From contig NZ_JABRXE010000001.1 of the NCBI RefSeq assembly GCF_018982945.1, positions 124,001 to 188,000 of the forward strand: 64,000 nt of DNA, read 5' to 3'. Below, piece after piece: positions 29,149-38,487 of this stretch. Numbering within the stretch: position 1 is the stretch's first letter; the number at the start of each line of letters is the position of its first letter. A program made the position numbers and the translations under genes. Below the pieces are notes generated by a model that ran no database searches, was not told where the DNA came from, and saw only the letters and a program-made list of their open reading frames with translations. The stretch comes from Anaerostipes faecalis (lineage in GTDB: Bacteria; Bacillota; Clostridia; Lachnospirales; Lachnospiraceae).

Positions 29149-29993
29149 GTTATGCAGATAAGCTGTTTATTAACATGTGTCAGGATATTATAGATCATGG
29201 GACAAGTACGAAGGGAGAGAAAGTTCGCCCTCACTGGCCTGACGGGACACCTGCATATACCATAAAGCAGTTTGGTGTAGTGAATCGATATGATCTTTCA
29301 AAAGAATTTCCAGCTTTGACTTTAAGAAAGACATATATTAAATCAGCAATTGACGAGCTTCTATGGATCTGGCAGAGAAAGTCTAATAATGTTAATGATC
29401 TGAAAAGCAAAATCTGGGATGAGTGGGCAGATGAGGATGGATCTATAGGAAAAGCATATGGATATCAGATGAGAGTAAAACATCAGTATAAGGAAGGTAT
29501 GATGGATCAGGTGGATCGGGTAATCTATGATCTTAAAAATAATCCATACAGCCGGAGAATCATGACTAATATTTATGTTCATCAGGATCTTCATGAGATG
29601 AATCTTTATCCATGTGCCTATAGTATGACCTTTAATGTCACCAAGAAACCGGGACATGACAAACTGACGTTAAATGCGATTCTGAATCAGAGATCACAAG
29701 ATATACTTGCTGCTAATAACTGGAACGTTGTTCAGTATTCTGTTTTGGTTTATATGCTGGCACAGGTGTGTGATATGGAACCGGGAGAGTTTGTTCATGT
29801 TATTGCAGATGCACATATTTATGACAGACATATTCCTGTTATTAAAGAGTTAATTAAGAGAGAGACATATCCGGCACCTAAATTCTGGATGAATCCGGAA
29901 ACTAAAGATTTTTATGAGTTTACACTGGATGACTTCAGAATTGAAGATTATCAGGCTGGAGAACAGATTACAAATATACCGATTGCAATTTAG
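29145..29993 (+). CDS. thyA: Thymidylate synthase
   Basis: 282 residues, folate-dependent dUMP methylase. The active-site Cys is in NLYPCAYSM, where most ThyA have PPCH, and the dUMP/folate region reads NQRSQDILAANNWNVVQY instead of the usual QRSaDvflGlPFN. Asp/His/Tyr of dUMP binding remain (HVIADAHIYDRH). These changes suggest the less common Firmicute ThyA subgroup rather than a defect, as the rest is well kept. It is coupled to ytvI upstream and to folA 10 bases downstream, which regenerates the tetrahydrofolate it oxidises. Confidence 0.92.
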   Translation: MSYADKLFINMCQDIIDHGTSTKGEKVRPHWPDGTPAYTIKQFGVVNRYDLSKEFPALTLRKTYIKSAIDELLWIWQRKSNNVNDLKSKIWDEWADEDGSIGKAYGYQMRVKHQYKEGMMDQVDRVIYDLKNNPYSRRIMTNIYVHQDLHEMNLYPCAYSMTFNVTKKPGHDKLTLNAILNQRSQDILAANNWNVVQYSVLVYMLAQVCDMEPGEFVHVIADAHIYDRHIPVIKELIKRETYPAPKFWMNPETKDFYEFTLDDFRIEDYQAGEQITNIPIAI

Positions 29994-30003
29994 GAGGAAA
30001 AAA

Positions 30004-30492
30004 ATGAATCTCATTGTAAATGCTGATAAAAACTGGGGAATTGGAAAAAAAAACGAACTGCTTGTGCATATTCCAAATGATATGAAAATGTTTCGACAGA
30101 CAACTATTGATAAAGTTGTGGTAATGGGAAGAAAAACTTTGGAAAGTTTTCCAAACGGTATGCCTCTTCCTAGGCGAACCAATATAGTTTTAACAAGAGA
30201 TGAAGATTACAAGGTAAAAGGAGCGGTTATAGTTCATAGCAAAGAGGAGTTATTGGAAGAACTTAAGAATTATGCGGATGAAGATATTTTTATTATCGGG
30301 GGTGAAAGTATTTATCGAATGATGCTCCCATACTGTAATGTTGCATATGTAACCCGGACAGATTATGCTTATGATGCAGATACCTATTTTCCGAATCTGG
30401 ATGAGATGTCAGAATGGAAGCTGACTTCTATAGGTGAGGAAGAAACTTATTTTGACATAGAATACCGATTCTTAAAGTATGAAAAAGTATAA
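30004..30492 (+). CDS. folA: Dihydrofolate reductase
   Basis: 162 residues from the ATG at 30004, chosen because AGGAGG sits right upstream; a longer in-frame reading would overlap thyA. The motifs MNLIVNADKNWGIGKKNEL, VVMGRKTLESFP and IIGGESIYRMML are classic DHFR. It reduces dihydrofolate made by ThyA using NADPH. The thyA-folA pairing is common. DHFR is the trimethoprim target; no resistance-type change can be judged by eye. Confidence 0.94.
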   Translation: MNLIVNADKNWGIGKKNELLVHIPNDMKMFRQTTIDKVVVMGRKTLESFPNGMPLPRRTNIVLTRDEDYKVKGAVIVHSKEELLEELKNYADEDIFIIGGESIYRMMLPYCNVAYVTRTDYAYDADTYFPNLDEMSEWKLTSIGEEETYFDIEYRFLKYEKV

Positions 30493-30500
30493 AGAATGCA

Positions 30501-30529
30501 TTGACATTGAAAAAAAAAAGTTTCATAAT
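30501..30529 (+). promoter_or_regulatory. ilvE promoter
   Basis: TTGACA at 30501-30506, 17 bases, CATAAT at 30524-30529. Transcription would start near 30536, which rules out the longer reading of ilvE from 30532. Confidence 0.7.
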
Positions 30530-30567
30530 AAATGCAAGACTTAGATACAGGAAGGAAGAGATTGAGG

Positions 30568-31638
30568 ATGTTAGATATTAAAGTTACAAAAACAGAAAGC
30601 CCAAAAGCAAAACCTGCAAAAGATGATCCATTGTTATTTGGTACCATTTTTACAGATCACATGTTTATTATGGATTATACAGAAGGAAAGGGATGGCATG
30701 ATGCAAGAATCGTTCCTTACGGAGAAATTTCACTGCCACCTGCTGCTACAATTTTCCATTATGGACAGGGCGTTTTTGAAGGCTTAAAAGCATATAATGG
30801 AGAAGATGGAAGTATTCAGCTGTTCCGTCCGGATATGAATGCAAAACGTTCTAACCGTTCTTCAGACAGATTATGTATTCCGGAAATTCCAGAAGAAGAT
30901 TATGTACAGGCAATCAAAGAATTAGTTAGTTTAGATAAAGAATGGATTCCAAGTGAACCAAATCATTCATTATATATTCGTCCTTTTATTATTGGAACAG
31001 ATCCATTCTTAGGATTACGTACATCAGCATATTATAAATTTATTATTATCTTATCTCCAGTAGGACCTTACTATCCGGAAGGATTGGATCCAGTAGGAAT
31101 CTGGATTGAAGATGATTATGTAAGAGCTGTCCGTGGAGGAATCGGAGAAGCAAAAACTGGTGGAAACTATGCTGCCAGCATTTTATCTCAGGTGAAAGCA
31201 CATGATGAAGGATATTCTCAGGTACTCTGGTTAGATGGTGTACATAGAAAATATATCGAAGAAGTTGGAGCAATGAATATTTTCTTCAAGATTGATGGAA
31301 AAGTTTTAACTCCAATGCTGAACGGAAGTATTCTTCCTGGAATTACAAGAGATTCCGTTATCCACTTATGTAAAGAATGGGGATTGGAAGTTGAAGAAAG
31401 ACGAATCGCCATTGATGAAATCAAGGAAGCATGGGAGAATGGAACACTGGAAGAAGTTTGGGGAACTGGTACAGCGGCAGTTATCTCACCAGTTGGTAAA
31501 TTCCGTATGGGAGACGAAGTTATGCAGGTACAGGATGGCGGAATTGGTGAATTAAGCCAGAAACTGTATGATACAGTAACAGGAATTCAGCTTGGTAAAA
31601 TTGAAGATAAACATGGATGGGTTGTAAAAGTCGACTAA
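30568..31638 (+). CDS. ilvE: Branched-chain amino-acid aminotransferase
   Basis: 356 residues, fold-type IV PLP enzyme of the larger (BCAT-II) kind. The PLP lysine lies in GEAKTGGNYAASIL. FHYGQGVFEGLKAY, RPDMNAKRSNRSSDRL and YIEEVGAMNIFF are further markers. It performs the last step of valine, leucine and isoleucine synthesis and the first of their breakdown. The start at 30568 agrees with the promoter. It has its own terminator, so it is monocistronic. No T-box or leader peptide precedes it. Confidence 0.94.
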   Translation: MLDIKVTKTESPKAKPAKDDPLLFGTIFTDHMFIMDYTEGKGWHDARIVPYGEISLPPAATIFHYGQGVFEGLKAYNGEDGSIQLFRPDMNAKRSNRSSDRLCIPEIPEEDYVQAIKELVSLDKEWIPSEPNHSLYIRPFIIGTDPFLGLRTSAYYKFIIILSPVGPYYPEGLDPVGIWIEDDYVRAVRGGIGEAKTGGNYAASILSQVKAHDEGYSQVLWLDGVHRKYIEEVGAMNIFFKIDGKVLTPMLNGSILPGITRDSVIHLCKEWGLEVEERRIAIDEIKEAWENGTLEEVWGTGTAAVISPVGKFRMGDEVMQVQDGGIGELSQKLYDTVTGIQLGKIEDKHGWVVKVD

Positions 31639-31654
31639 TCATAGGAAAAGATAA

Positions 31655-31686
31655 GCCAATATACGATAGTGTATATTGGCTTTTTT
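31655..31686 (+). terminator. Terminator after ilvE
   Basis: A perfect 10-bp stem GCCAATATAC (31655-31664) / GTATATTGGC (31671-31680) followed by TTTTTT (31681-31686). The repeat element begins in this T-run. Confidence 0.9.
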
Positions 31687-31875
31687 ATTACATAGGAAAT
31701 TCCTTTGAATTTTCTATGTAATAAAAAACGCTCCGCGCGGATGTGCACGATGTGCAAAGGAAAGCAGTTAAAACTGCTGCACATCGGCACGCAAAGCGGA
31801 GCAAGTCCCTCATGATTGAGGGATACAGGGGGTTGATAGCGGACTTGTCCGCTTTGTTCTTAATTACATAGGAAA
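31685..31875. repeat. Hairpin-rich intergenic repeat element between direct repeats
   Basis: A palindrome 31685-31702 / 31707-31724 (18 bp, one G-T) is followed by a large nested palindrome 31730-31802 (GCTCCGC ... GCGGAGC; GATGTGC 31749-31755 ... GCACATC 31780-31786; core AGCAGTT-AA-AACTGCT), then hairpins TCCCTCA/TGAGGGA (31806-31823) and AGCGGAC/GTCCGCT (31838-31853). The 13-mer ATTACATAGGAAA occurs at both ends (31687-31699, 31863-31875). No credible ORF lies inside. A second partial copy is at 16584-16643. It looks like a miniature or palindromic repeat filling the ilvE-hppA gap. Confidence 0.65.
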
Positions 31876-31894
31876 GACCTTGCCGGCCTTGTTC

Positions 31895-31923
31895 TTGCAT
31901 AGGTACATAATGTTTGTTATAAT
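31895..31923 (+). promoter_or_regulatory. hppA promoter
   Basis: TTGCAT at 31895-31900, 17 bases, TATAAT at 31918-31923. The promoter lies just outside the repeat element. Confidence 0.6.
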
Positions 31924-31988
31924 TTATAACATCTTGTGTGATATTTTGTTCATACGCTGAATATAAGAATATTGAAAGGAGAAATATT

Positions 31989-33971
31989 ATGGGATTATAT
32001 GTTGCAATTATTGCAGGCATTGCATCATTACTGGTCGCATTTGAACTTATGACCAAAGTTAATAAAGCAGATGCAGGTAATGAGCGAATGAAAGAAATTG
32101 CCACTTCAATCAATGAAGGAGCGCATGCCTTTTTAAGAGCTGAATACAAATTACTAGTAGTTTTCTGTATCGTTGTATTTGTCTTAATCGGGTTTGGAAT
32201 TAAAAGCTGGACATCAGCAGTTTGTTTCTTATTTGGCGCTGCATTTTCTGCTTTGGCAGGGTTTATTGGAATGCATACGGCAACAAAAGCTAATGTTAGA
32301 ACAGCGCAGGCAGCAAGTACAGGAGGTATGAGTAAGGCTTTATCGATTGCCTTTTCCGGTGGTGCTGTTATGGGGCTTACTGTTGTAGGTCTTGGACTGT
32401 TTGGGGTATCTGTTGTTTACTTTATTACAGGTGAGGCAGATGTATTGACAGGATTTAGTCTGGGTGCATCTTCTGTAGCACTGTTCGGACGTGTAGGTGG
32501 AGGAATTTATACAAAAGCTGCAGACGTTGGAGCTGATCTGGTAGGTAAGGTGGAAGCTGGAATTCCAGAAGATGATCCGCGTAATCCGGCAGTTATTGCT
32601 GACAACGTAGGGGATAATGTAGGTGACGTTGCCGGAATGGGTGCAGACCTTTATGAATCTTATGTCGGATCTTTAGTCTCAGCAATTACAATTGGTGTTG
32701 TAACATTTGGTATTACAGGGGCTGTTTATCCATTGCTTCTGGCAGCTACAGGAATTGTTGCATCTATCATCGGTGTTTTCTTTGTTGTAAATACAAAGAG
32801 CCAGAATCCTCATAAAGCTTTAGATGGAGGTACATATTTTGCAAGTGTGCTTGTACTTGTGGCAACCTTTTTCTTAAGTAAGCACTTTTTCGGCAGTTTG
32901 AATTCATTTTGGGCGATTCTTGCCGGAGTTATTGTAGGAAATATTATTGGAAAGATTACAGAAGTATATACATCAAGTAATTATGCCTCTGTCAAGAAAA
33001 TTGCAGATCAGTCTGAAACAGGTTCTGCAACTACGATTATTTCTGGTCTTGCAGTTGGTATGGAATCTACTGCAATTCCTATCATTTGTATCTGTGTTGC
33101 AGTTGTAGTGGCTTATAATTTTGCTGGTTTATATGGAATTGCACTTGCTGCTGTAGGTATGCTTTCAACAACTGGAATTACGGTAGCAGTTGATGCATAC
33201 GGACCAATCGCAGATAATGCAGGTGGTATTGCAGAAATGTCTGAACTGGATGAATCAGTTCGTGAAATTACAGATAAACTGGATGCAGTAGGTAATACTA
33301 CTGCAGCTATGGGAAAAGGATTTGCAATCGGTTCTGCGGCATTAACAGCACTTGCATTGTTTTCATCATATGCTCAGGCAACAGGATTATTAGAAGAAGG
33401 AATCAACTGTCTGGATCCTAATGTTATTGTTGGTGTATTGGTTGGCGGAATGCTGCCATTCCTGTTTTCAGCATTTACCATGCAGTCTGTTGGTAAGACA
33501 GCAAATGAAATGATCGTAGAAGTACGCCGTCAGTTTAAAGAAATTCCGGGAATCATGGAAGGAACAGGAAAACCTGATTATAAGAGCTGTGTGGAAATTT
33601 CTACATCTGCAGCTTTAAAAGAAATGCTTTTACCGGGTGTTATGGCAATCATTGCTCCATTACTGATCGGTGTTCTGCTGGGAACTCAGGCATTGGGAGG
33701 ATTGCTGGTTGGATCCCTTGCTTCAGGTGTTATGATGGCTATTTTTATGGCAAATGCCGGTGGAGCATGGGATAATGCAAAGAAATATATTGAAGAAGGA
33801 AACCATGGTGGTAAAGGAAGCGATGCTCATAAAGCGGCTGTCGTAGGTGATACAGTAGGTGATCCGTTTAAGGATACTTCAGGACCTTCAATCAATATCC
33901 TTATCAAACTTATGACTATTGTGGCACTTGTGTTTGCACCTTTGTTTGTAAGTATTGGTGGAATTTTATAA
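31989..33971 (+). CDS. hppA: Membrane-bound pyrophosphatase (K+-dependent type)
   Basis: 660 residues with about 15-16 membrane spans. It hydrolyses pyrophosphate and pumps H+ or Na+ out. The substrate-binding stretch [20 protein letters not shown] and the acidic repeats DNVGDNVGD and [10 protein letters not shown] are intact. [10 protein letters not shown] has Ala at the position that is Lys in K+-independent enzymes, pointing to the K+-stimulated subfamily, which in clostridia often pumps Na+. The ATG at 31989 follows GAAAGGAGAAA, so the longer in-frame reading from 31938 is not used. Monocistronic with its own promoter and terminator. Confidence 0.94.
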   Translation: MGLYVAIIAGIASLLVAFELMTKVNKADAGNERMKEIATSINEGAHAFLRAEYKLLVVFCIVVFVLIGFGIKSWTSAVCFLFGAAFSALAGFIGMHTATKANVRTAQAASTGGMSKALSIAFSGGAVMGLTVVGLGLFGVSVVYFITGEADVLTGFSLGASSVALFGRVGGGIYTKAADVGADLVGKVEAGIPEDDPRNPAVIADNVGDNVGDVAGMGADLYESYVGSLVSAITIGVVTFGITGAVYPLLLAATGIVASIIGVFFVVNTKSQNPHKALDGGTYFASVLVLVATFFLSKHFFGSLNSFWAILAGVIVGNIIGKITEVYTSSNYASVKKIADQSETGSATTIISGLAVGMESTAIPIICICVAVVVAYNFAGLYGIALAAVGMLSTTGITVAVDAYGPIADNAGGIAEMSELDESVREITDKLDAVGNTTAAMGKGFAIGSAALTALALFSSYAQATGLLEEGINCLDPNVIVGVLVGGMLPFLFSAFTMQSVGKTANEMIVEVRRQFKEIPGIMEGTGKPDYKSCVEISTSAALKEMLLPGVMAIIAPLLIGVLLGTQALGGLLVGSLASGVMMAIFMANAGGAWDNAKKYIEEGNHGGKGSDAHKAAVVGDTVGDPFKDTSGPSINILIKLMTIVALVFAPLFVSIGGIL

Positions 33972-33984
33972 TAAAAAATATGTG

Positions 33985-34010
33985 GAATCCCGTTTATACG
34001 GGATTCTTTT
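33985..34010 (+). terminator. Terminator after hppA
   Basis: GAATCCCGT (33985-33993) pairs with ACGGGATTC (33998-34006), followed by TTTT. Confidence 0.8.
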
Positions 34011-34080
34011 GTATATAAGGGGATATGAGGTTTTACCTGGAGTGGTGACTGGAAATCACAAAAGATTATCAGCATTTTGA

Positions 34081-34107
34081 ACATAAATAGAGATTGTTCA
34101 TATATTA
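34081..34107 (+). promoter_or_regulatory. Sigma-K-like promoter of the SleC-like gene
   Basis: AC at 34081-34082, 16 bases, then CATATATTA at 34099-34107, the same -10 as in front of dpaA and fitting AC-N16/17-CATANNNTA. It implies mother-cell expression. Confidence 0.45.
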
Positions 34108-34132
34108 AAGTAAAAGATTTTGGAAGGTTTAT

Positions 34133-35389
34133 ATGCCGGATACACAAAATAGAGATCAGATTGATCGTGGAAGATTGAAAGTGCAAGTAAATTCAGAGAT
34201 TGCAGCTGGTCCAATTGTTAATGCAGAAGTGGAAATTTCTTATACAGGAGATCCCGATTCTGTTATAGAAAAAATCAGAACGGATGAAAATGGACAGACG
34301 GAGAGTGTGGAGCTGGCGGCTCCTCCGATAGAATATAGTATGTCACCAGGGGAAAATCAGCCCTATTCAGAATATACTGTGAGGGTAACGGCTCCTGATT
34401 ATGAAATGGTAACAGTTGCAGGAGCTCAGATTCTTGCAGACACCCAGGGAATTCAGAATATTCGAATGAAGCCCTTGGGAGAAATCAATCAGACAGGCGC
34501 AATTGTTATTGGACCACATACATTGTGGGGGGATTATCCTCCAAAGATTGCAGAAGCAGAGATTAAGCCTGTTAATGAAACAGGGGAGATTGTTTTAAGT
34601 CGTGTGGTGATTCCTGAATATATTATTGTTCATGATGGACCGGTTGGAGATAAAACAGCAGAAGACCATTATGTACGTTACAAAGATTACATTAAAAATG
34701 TAGCTGCATGCGAAATATATTCCACATGGCCCAGAGCAACATTAGAGGCTAATATACTGGCTATCATGTCTTTTACTTTAAATCGTGTTTATACAGAATG
34801 GTACCGTAATAAAGGACACGATTTTACCATTACGTCATCTACGGCGTATGATCATAAGTGGATGCCAGGGAAAACCACCTATGAATCTATTAACAGAATC
34901 GTAGATGAGATTTTTTCCAATTATCTTTCCAGACCAAATGTAAAACAACCTATTTTGACACAATACTGCGACGGAAAGAGGGTAACTTGCCCTGAGTGGA
35001 TGACACAATGGGGATCTAAGTATCTAGGTGATCAGGGATATTCACCTATTGAGATTCTCCGATACTATTATGGGGAAAATATGTATATTAATACAGCTGA
35101 GCAGATAGCAGGTATTCCTTCTTCCTGGCCAGGATATGATCTGACGATTGGATCAAGCGGAAATAAAGTGAAACAGATGCAGGAACAGCTAAATCGGATT
35201 TCACGAGATTATCCATCAATTCCAAAAGTTGCCGCAGATGGGCAATATGGAGAACAAACAGCAGATGCAGTCAGGAAGTTTCAGAATGTTTTTGGATTAG
35301 ATCAGACAGGAGTTGTGGATTATCCAACCTGGTATAAGATCAGTGAAATATATGTAGGTGTAAGCAGAATTGCAGAGTTAAATCAATAA
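34133..35389 (+). CDS. sleC: SleC-like spore cortex-lytic enzyme (SpoIID-like domain plus peptidoglycan-binding domain)
   Basis: 418 residues. An N-terminal ~140-residue region with a carboxypeptidase-regulatory-like beta fold ([15 protein letters not shown]) resembles the SleC pro-region. The middle ([38 protein letters not shown] written here as two adjoining pieces, [12 protein letters not shown]) matches the SpoIID-like lytic domain of SleC. The last ~70 residues are a PG-binding-1 domain ([18 protein letters not shown] ... [11 protein letters not shown]). SleC degrades spore cortex during germination and is made as an inactive precursor. No classical signal peptide is visible, as known for SleC relatives from some species. 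No CspBAC protease lies near. Confidence 0.8.
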   Translation: MPDTQNRDQIDRGRLKVQVNSEIAAGPIVNAEVEISYTGDPDSVIEKIRTDENGQTESVELAAPPIEYSMSPGENQPYSEYTVRVTAPDYEMVTVAGAQILADTQGIQNIRMKPLGEINQTGAIVIGPHTLWGDYPPKIAEAEIKPVNETGEIVLSRVVIPEYIIVHDGPVGDKTAEDHYVRYKDYIKNVAACEIYSTWPRATLEANILAIMSFTLNRVYTEWYRNKGHDFTITSSTAYDHKWMPGKTTYESINRIVDEIFSNYLSRPNVKQPILTQYCDGKRVTCPEWMTQWGSKYLGDQGYSPIEILRYYYGENMYINTAEQIAGIPSSWPGYDLTIGSSGNKVKQMQEQLNRISRDYPSIPKVAADGQYGEQTADAVRKFQNVFGLDQTGVVDYPTWYKISEIYVGVSRIAELNQ

Positions 35390-35492
35390 TGAAAGAAAAA
35401 CTCCTTTTTACAGTAAAAAATGATATAATATAAAAAGAAATTATATTATATGAAAAGTGATTATCACACAGACTGTTTAAGGAGGTTTTTCT

Positions 35493-35879
35493 ATGTTTAA
35501 AGACTTTATATATAAAAATTATCTGGAAGCACCATATAATCTAACATTTGAAGATGCAATGAAAATTTATGAAGATATTGTTGCGGCTGCGCCGGAAGAT
35601 GATCCGGATTTTGAGGCAGCATGGAGTTATGCATTGGAAAGAATGACTGCTTATGCCGATTTGAGAGCACACTGGAAGATTACACCAAAGTCTGAGAGAG
35701 ATAATGATCAGAGGACCATAATGCATGATAGTGTAATTGAATCTCTTGATCAGCTGGCTGAATATATGTCTTCTCAAAATAGAAAAACCGCATGGAGAAT
35801 TGAGCTGGGATTTCAAAGAAAAAGAATTGGTGATTTTGCCTGTTACGTATCAATGATTTACGGACTATTTGCCAGATAA
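35493..35879 (+). CDS. Unrecognised 128-residue cytoplasmic protein
   Basis: 128 residues starting after AAGGAGG. The sequence is mostly helical and acidic at first (EDIVAAAPEDDPDFEAAWSYALERM), then basic, with no membrane segment or signal. One Cys near the C-terminus. The length and position between sleC and ybaK give no functional clue. I recognise no family. Confidence 0.7.
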   Translation: MFKDFIYKNYLEAPYNLTFEDAMKIYEDIVAAAPEDDPDFEAAWSYALERMTAYADLRAHWKITPKSERDNDQRTIMHDSVIESLDQLAEYMSSQNRKTAWRIELGFQRKRIGDFACYVSMIYGLFAR

Positions 35880-35923
35880 AAGAACAGTATAATTTATAAA
35901 ACGATTGACAGGAGGAAAATATT

Positions 35924-36403
35924 TTGGCAAAAAAAGAAGCAAAAACAAATGCTATGAGAATACTGGAAAGGAATAAGATTCCATATGAAATTCATCGATA
36001 TGAATGTAAGGAATTTATTGATGGAATAGCCATTGCGGATATGCTGGATGAACCTTATGAGAAGGTTTTTAAGACACTGGTAACAGTTGGAAAAAACGGG
36101 GGATTTTTTGTGTTTGTCATACCCATACACAAAGAACTGGATTTGAAAAAAGCAGCAAAATCTGTTGATGAAAAATCAGTTGAAATGATTCATGTGAAAG
36201 ACATTAATAAAATTACAGGATATATTCGTGGTGGATGTACTGCCATAGGAATGAAAAAGGAATATCCAACGGTACTTGACAGCAGTGCATTAGACCAGAC
36301 AACCATCATGGTCAGCGGAGGCAAAAATGGAATACAGATCGAGCTGAAACCAGATGATTATTTAAAGGCATGTCATGGGAAAACAGAACAAATTACACAT
36401 TAA
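35924..36403 (+). CDS. ybaK: Cys-tRNA(Pro)/Cys-tRNA(Cys) deacylase, YbaK/EbsC type
   Basis: 159 residues, a single YbaK/ProX editing domain. It hydrolyses mischarged Cys-tRNA-Pro. The invariant-type Lys is in VFKTLVT, and GYIRGGCTAIGMKKEYP and ILSGGKNG-like MVSGGKNGIQIELKP are family hallmarks. The start is TTG, supported by AGGAGG at the right distance. It is followed 12 bases later by the carbonic anhydrase. Confidence 0.92.
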   Translation: MAKKEAKTNAMRILERNKIPYEIHRYECKEFIDGIAIADMLDEPYEKVFKTLVTVGKNGGFFVFVIPIHKELDLKKAAKSVDEKSVEMIHVKDINKITGYIRGGCTAIGMKKEYPTVLDSSALDQTTIMVSGGKNGIQIELKPDDYLKACHGKTEQITH

Positions 36404-36415
36404 AGGAGCTAAATC

Positions 36416-36961
36416 GTGATAGATCAAATATTAGAATTTAATAAAAAATTTGTTGAAGAAGGAAAATATGAACAATACAGAACCAGTAAATATCCGGATA
36501 AGAAGATAGCTATTATAACATGTATGGATACAAGACTGACAGAATTGCTTCCCGCAGCATTGGGAATTAAAAATGGTGATGTAAAAATGATAAAAAATGC
36601 AGGAGGCGTTATCAGTCATATGTTCGGAAGTGTGGTTCGAAGTGTACTGGTAGGTATTTACGAACTGGGAATTGAAGAAGTTATGGTCATCGGGCATACT
36701 GATTGCGGTGTTCAGCATATTAACAGTGATATGATGATAGAACAGATGAAGAAAAGGGGAATCAATCAGGATAAAATTGATTTGATACGTCATTGCGGAA
36801 TTGATTTTGATACATGGTTAGAAGGATTTGACTGTGTTGATAATTCGGTAAGAGATTCGGTGGAAATGTTAAGAAAGCATCCTTTGATTCCAGAAGATGT
36901 AAAGATATCAGGGTATGTAATGGACTCTGTTACGGGAAAATTGAATGTCATAGAATCATAG
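36416..36961 (+). CDS. Beta-class carbonic anhydrase
   Basis: 181 residues. Zinc ligands are visible as Cys-x-Asp-x-Arg in TCMDTRL and as His-x-x-Cys in GHTDCGV. It interconverts CO2 and bicarbonate in the cytoplasm, supplying carboxylation reactions. It resembles the small clostridial beta-CA. The start is GTG with AAAGGAG upstream. Probably co-transcribed with ybaK and ended by the hairpin at 36974. Confidence 0.9.
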   Translation: MIDQILEFNKKFVEEGKYEQYRTSKYPDKKIAIITCMDTRLTELLPAALGIKNGDVKMIKNAGGVISHMFGSVVRSVLVGIYELGIEEVMVIGHTDCGVQHINSDMMIEQMKKRGINQDKIDLIRHCGIDFDTWLEGFDCVDNSVRDSVEMLRKHPLIPEDVKISGYVMDSVTGKLNVIES

Positions 36962-36973
36962 AAATTTATCATG

Positions 36974-37024
36974 GAAAGCCATCGTGTATCAATGTCAAAT
37001 AATGCAGAATGGCTTTCTTTTTTT
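36974..37024 (+). terminator. Terminator after the carbonic anhydrase
   Basis: GAAAGCCAT (36974-36982) pairs with ATGGCTTTC (37009-37017) across a 26-base loop, then TTTTTTT. The long loop makes it less strong. Confidence 0.65.
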
Positions 37025-37025
37025 C

Positions 37026-37055
37026 TTGTGGATAAGGATAGGAGTATGATACAAT
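37026..37055 (+). promoter_or_regulatory. Probable promoter of the amidase-YARHG-zinc-ribbon cluster
   Basis: TTGTGG at 37026-37031, 18 bases, TACAAT at 37050-37055, ~35 bases before the amidase ATG. Confidence 0.45.
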
Positions 37056-37089
37056 AAAACTATAAAGTTTAAAGAGGATAGAAGATAGG

Positions 37090-37884
37090 ATGAATAGAAA
37101 ATATTATACTATTTGCATATGGATGATTTTTATAATAATGACATTCTCTTCCTGTAATTTTCAAAAGAAGAATAATAATATAAAGACTGAGGAAACGACC
37201 ACTGCATCAGAAACATCAACAGAAGTTTCTACAGAGAAGAAAATCAGAGAGAAAAAAATAAAAATAGCCATTGATCCCGGACATCAGAAGAAGCAGATGT
37301 CCGAACAGGAACCTATTGGACCGGGAGCATCTGAGACAAAACCTATGGTCTCTTCCGGAACAGAAGGATGTGTAACAAAAATTCCTGAATATGAAATTAA
37401 CTTACAGGTATCTTTAAAATTAAAAAATGTACTGATTTCCAGAGGGTATGATGTATATATGATCAGAGAAAGTAATGATGTATCTCTTAGCAATAAAGAA
37501 CGTGCACAAATGGCTAATTCCAGTGGAGCAAGTGTTTTTTTGCGGATCCATTGTAATAGTGACGACAGTTCATCAGCAGATGGAGCATTAACCATGTGTC
37601 CGACAGACTCCAATCCATATTGTGGGAGAGAGGTCATTGAGAAAAGCCAGCGACTTGCACAGACTGTTGGGAATGCTTTGTGTCGTAAAACATCAGCTAA
37701 AAACAGGGGGATTATAGAGACAGATCAAATGTCAGGAATAAACTGGTGTACGATTCCGGTAACTATTGTTGAAATGGGATTTATGTCAAATCCGGAAGAA
37801 GACAGAAAACTGTCAAGTGATGATTATCAGAACCGTTTAGCAAATGGAATTGCAGATGGGATTGATATATATATGAAAAAGTAG
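37090..37884 (+). CDS. Lipoprotein N-acetylmuramoyl-L-alanine amidase (Amidase_3)
   Basis: 264 residues. The N-terminal signal ends in the lipobox-like TFSSC, so the protein is probably lipid-anchored on the outer face of the membrane. A Thr/Glu-rich linker (EETTTASETSTEVSTEKK) leads to an Amidase_3 domain with zinc ligands in KIAIDPGHQ, PEYEINL and RIHCNSD, and the catalytic-type Glu in VEMGFMSN. It cleaves the stem peptide from muramic acid. It leads a run of envelope genes with YARHG and zinc-ribbon proteins. Confidence 0.9.
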   Translation: MNRKYYTICIWMIFIIMTFSSCNFQKKNNNIKTEETTTASETSTEVSTEKKIREKKIKIAIDPGHQKKQMSEQEPIGPGASETKPMVSSGTEGCVTKIPEYEINLQVSLKLKNVLISRGYDVYMIRESNDVSLSNKERAQMANSSGASVFLRIHCNSDDSSSADGALTMCPTDSNPYCGREVIEKSQRLAQTVGNALCRKTSAKNRGIIETDQMSGINWCTIPVTIVEMGFMSNPEEDRKLSSDDYQNRLANGIADGIDIYMKK

Positions 37885-37902
37885 CAGGAAAGGAGGATAA
37901 GT

Positions 37903-38472
37903 ATGAATAAGAGTGAAAAACAGGTAATTATGATTTTGACAGCTGCTATTGTACTTGTGGCAGTGGTTCTTGTGTTTTTTTTATTGAAAAGCGGAACAGA
38001 ACATGAGGATCAGAAAACGAACCTTGTAAAAGAGAAATTGCAGAATGACTCATCAGATGACAGCAATGACAGTAACGATGGCAGTACGGATGTGATCGTC
38101 AGTGACAGTACAGATACCACAACGGAAACTATTGATGTATCCGATGATAGTAATTCTAATACATCAAATGCAACGAATCCTGATAATGTCATGGATGCAG
38201 ATGATGGATATATGTTCCCAACTTCTGGTTCAGCATATATCAGTTCGTCAGCTGTAAAGAAATTGACCACATCACAGATCCAATATGCAATCAATGAAAT
38301 CTATGCAAGACATGGATTAAAGTTTACCAAGAAAGAAAATCAGAAACGATTTGGAAAGAAAAAATGGTACAAAGGATCTGTGGATGATCAGGATGATATT
38401 TCTTTAAACAAGTACGAGAAGAAAAATGTTAATACTTTTGCAGCAGAATTGAAAAAAAGAGATGCAAGGTAG
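37903..38472 (+). CDS. Membrane-anchored YARHG-domain protein
   Basis: 189 residues. A single N-terminal membrane segment (VIMILTAAIVLVAVVLVFFLL) is followed by an extracytoplasmic Asp/Ser/Thr-rich linker of ~60 residues and a C-terminal YARHG domain (INEIYARHGLKF, then FGKKKWYKG). YARHG domains are extracellular and thought to be cell-wall associated. Function unknown. RBS AAAGGAGG precedes the ATG. Confidence 0.88.
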   Translation: MNKSEKQVIMILTAAIVLVAVVLVFFLLKSGTEHEDQKTNLVKEKLQNDSSDDSNDSNDGSTDVIVSDSTDTTTETIDVSDDSNSNTSNATNPDNVMDADDGYMFPTSGSAYISSSAVKKLTTSQIQYAINEIYARHGLKFTKKENQKRFGKKKWYKGSVDDQDDISLNKYEKKNVNTFAAELKKRDAR

Positions 38473-38487
38473 GAAAGAGAGGTCAGT

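Noticed and set aside
30532-30567. Longer N-terminus for ilvE
   Set aside because: It would start at or before the predicted transcription start and lacks a ribosome site.
31638-32149. Reading frame on the minus strand through the ilvE-hppA gap
   Set aside because: It runs through hairpins and the hppA start in the wrong strand; composition is that of a shadow frame over repeats.
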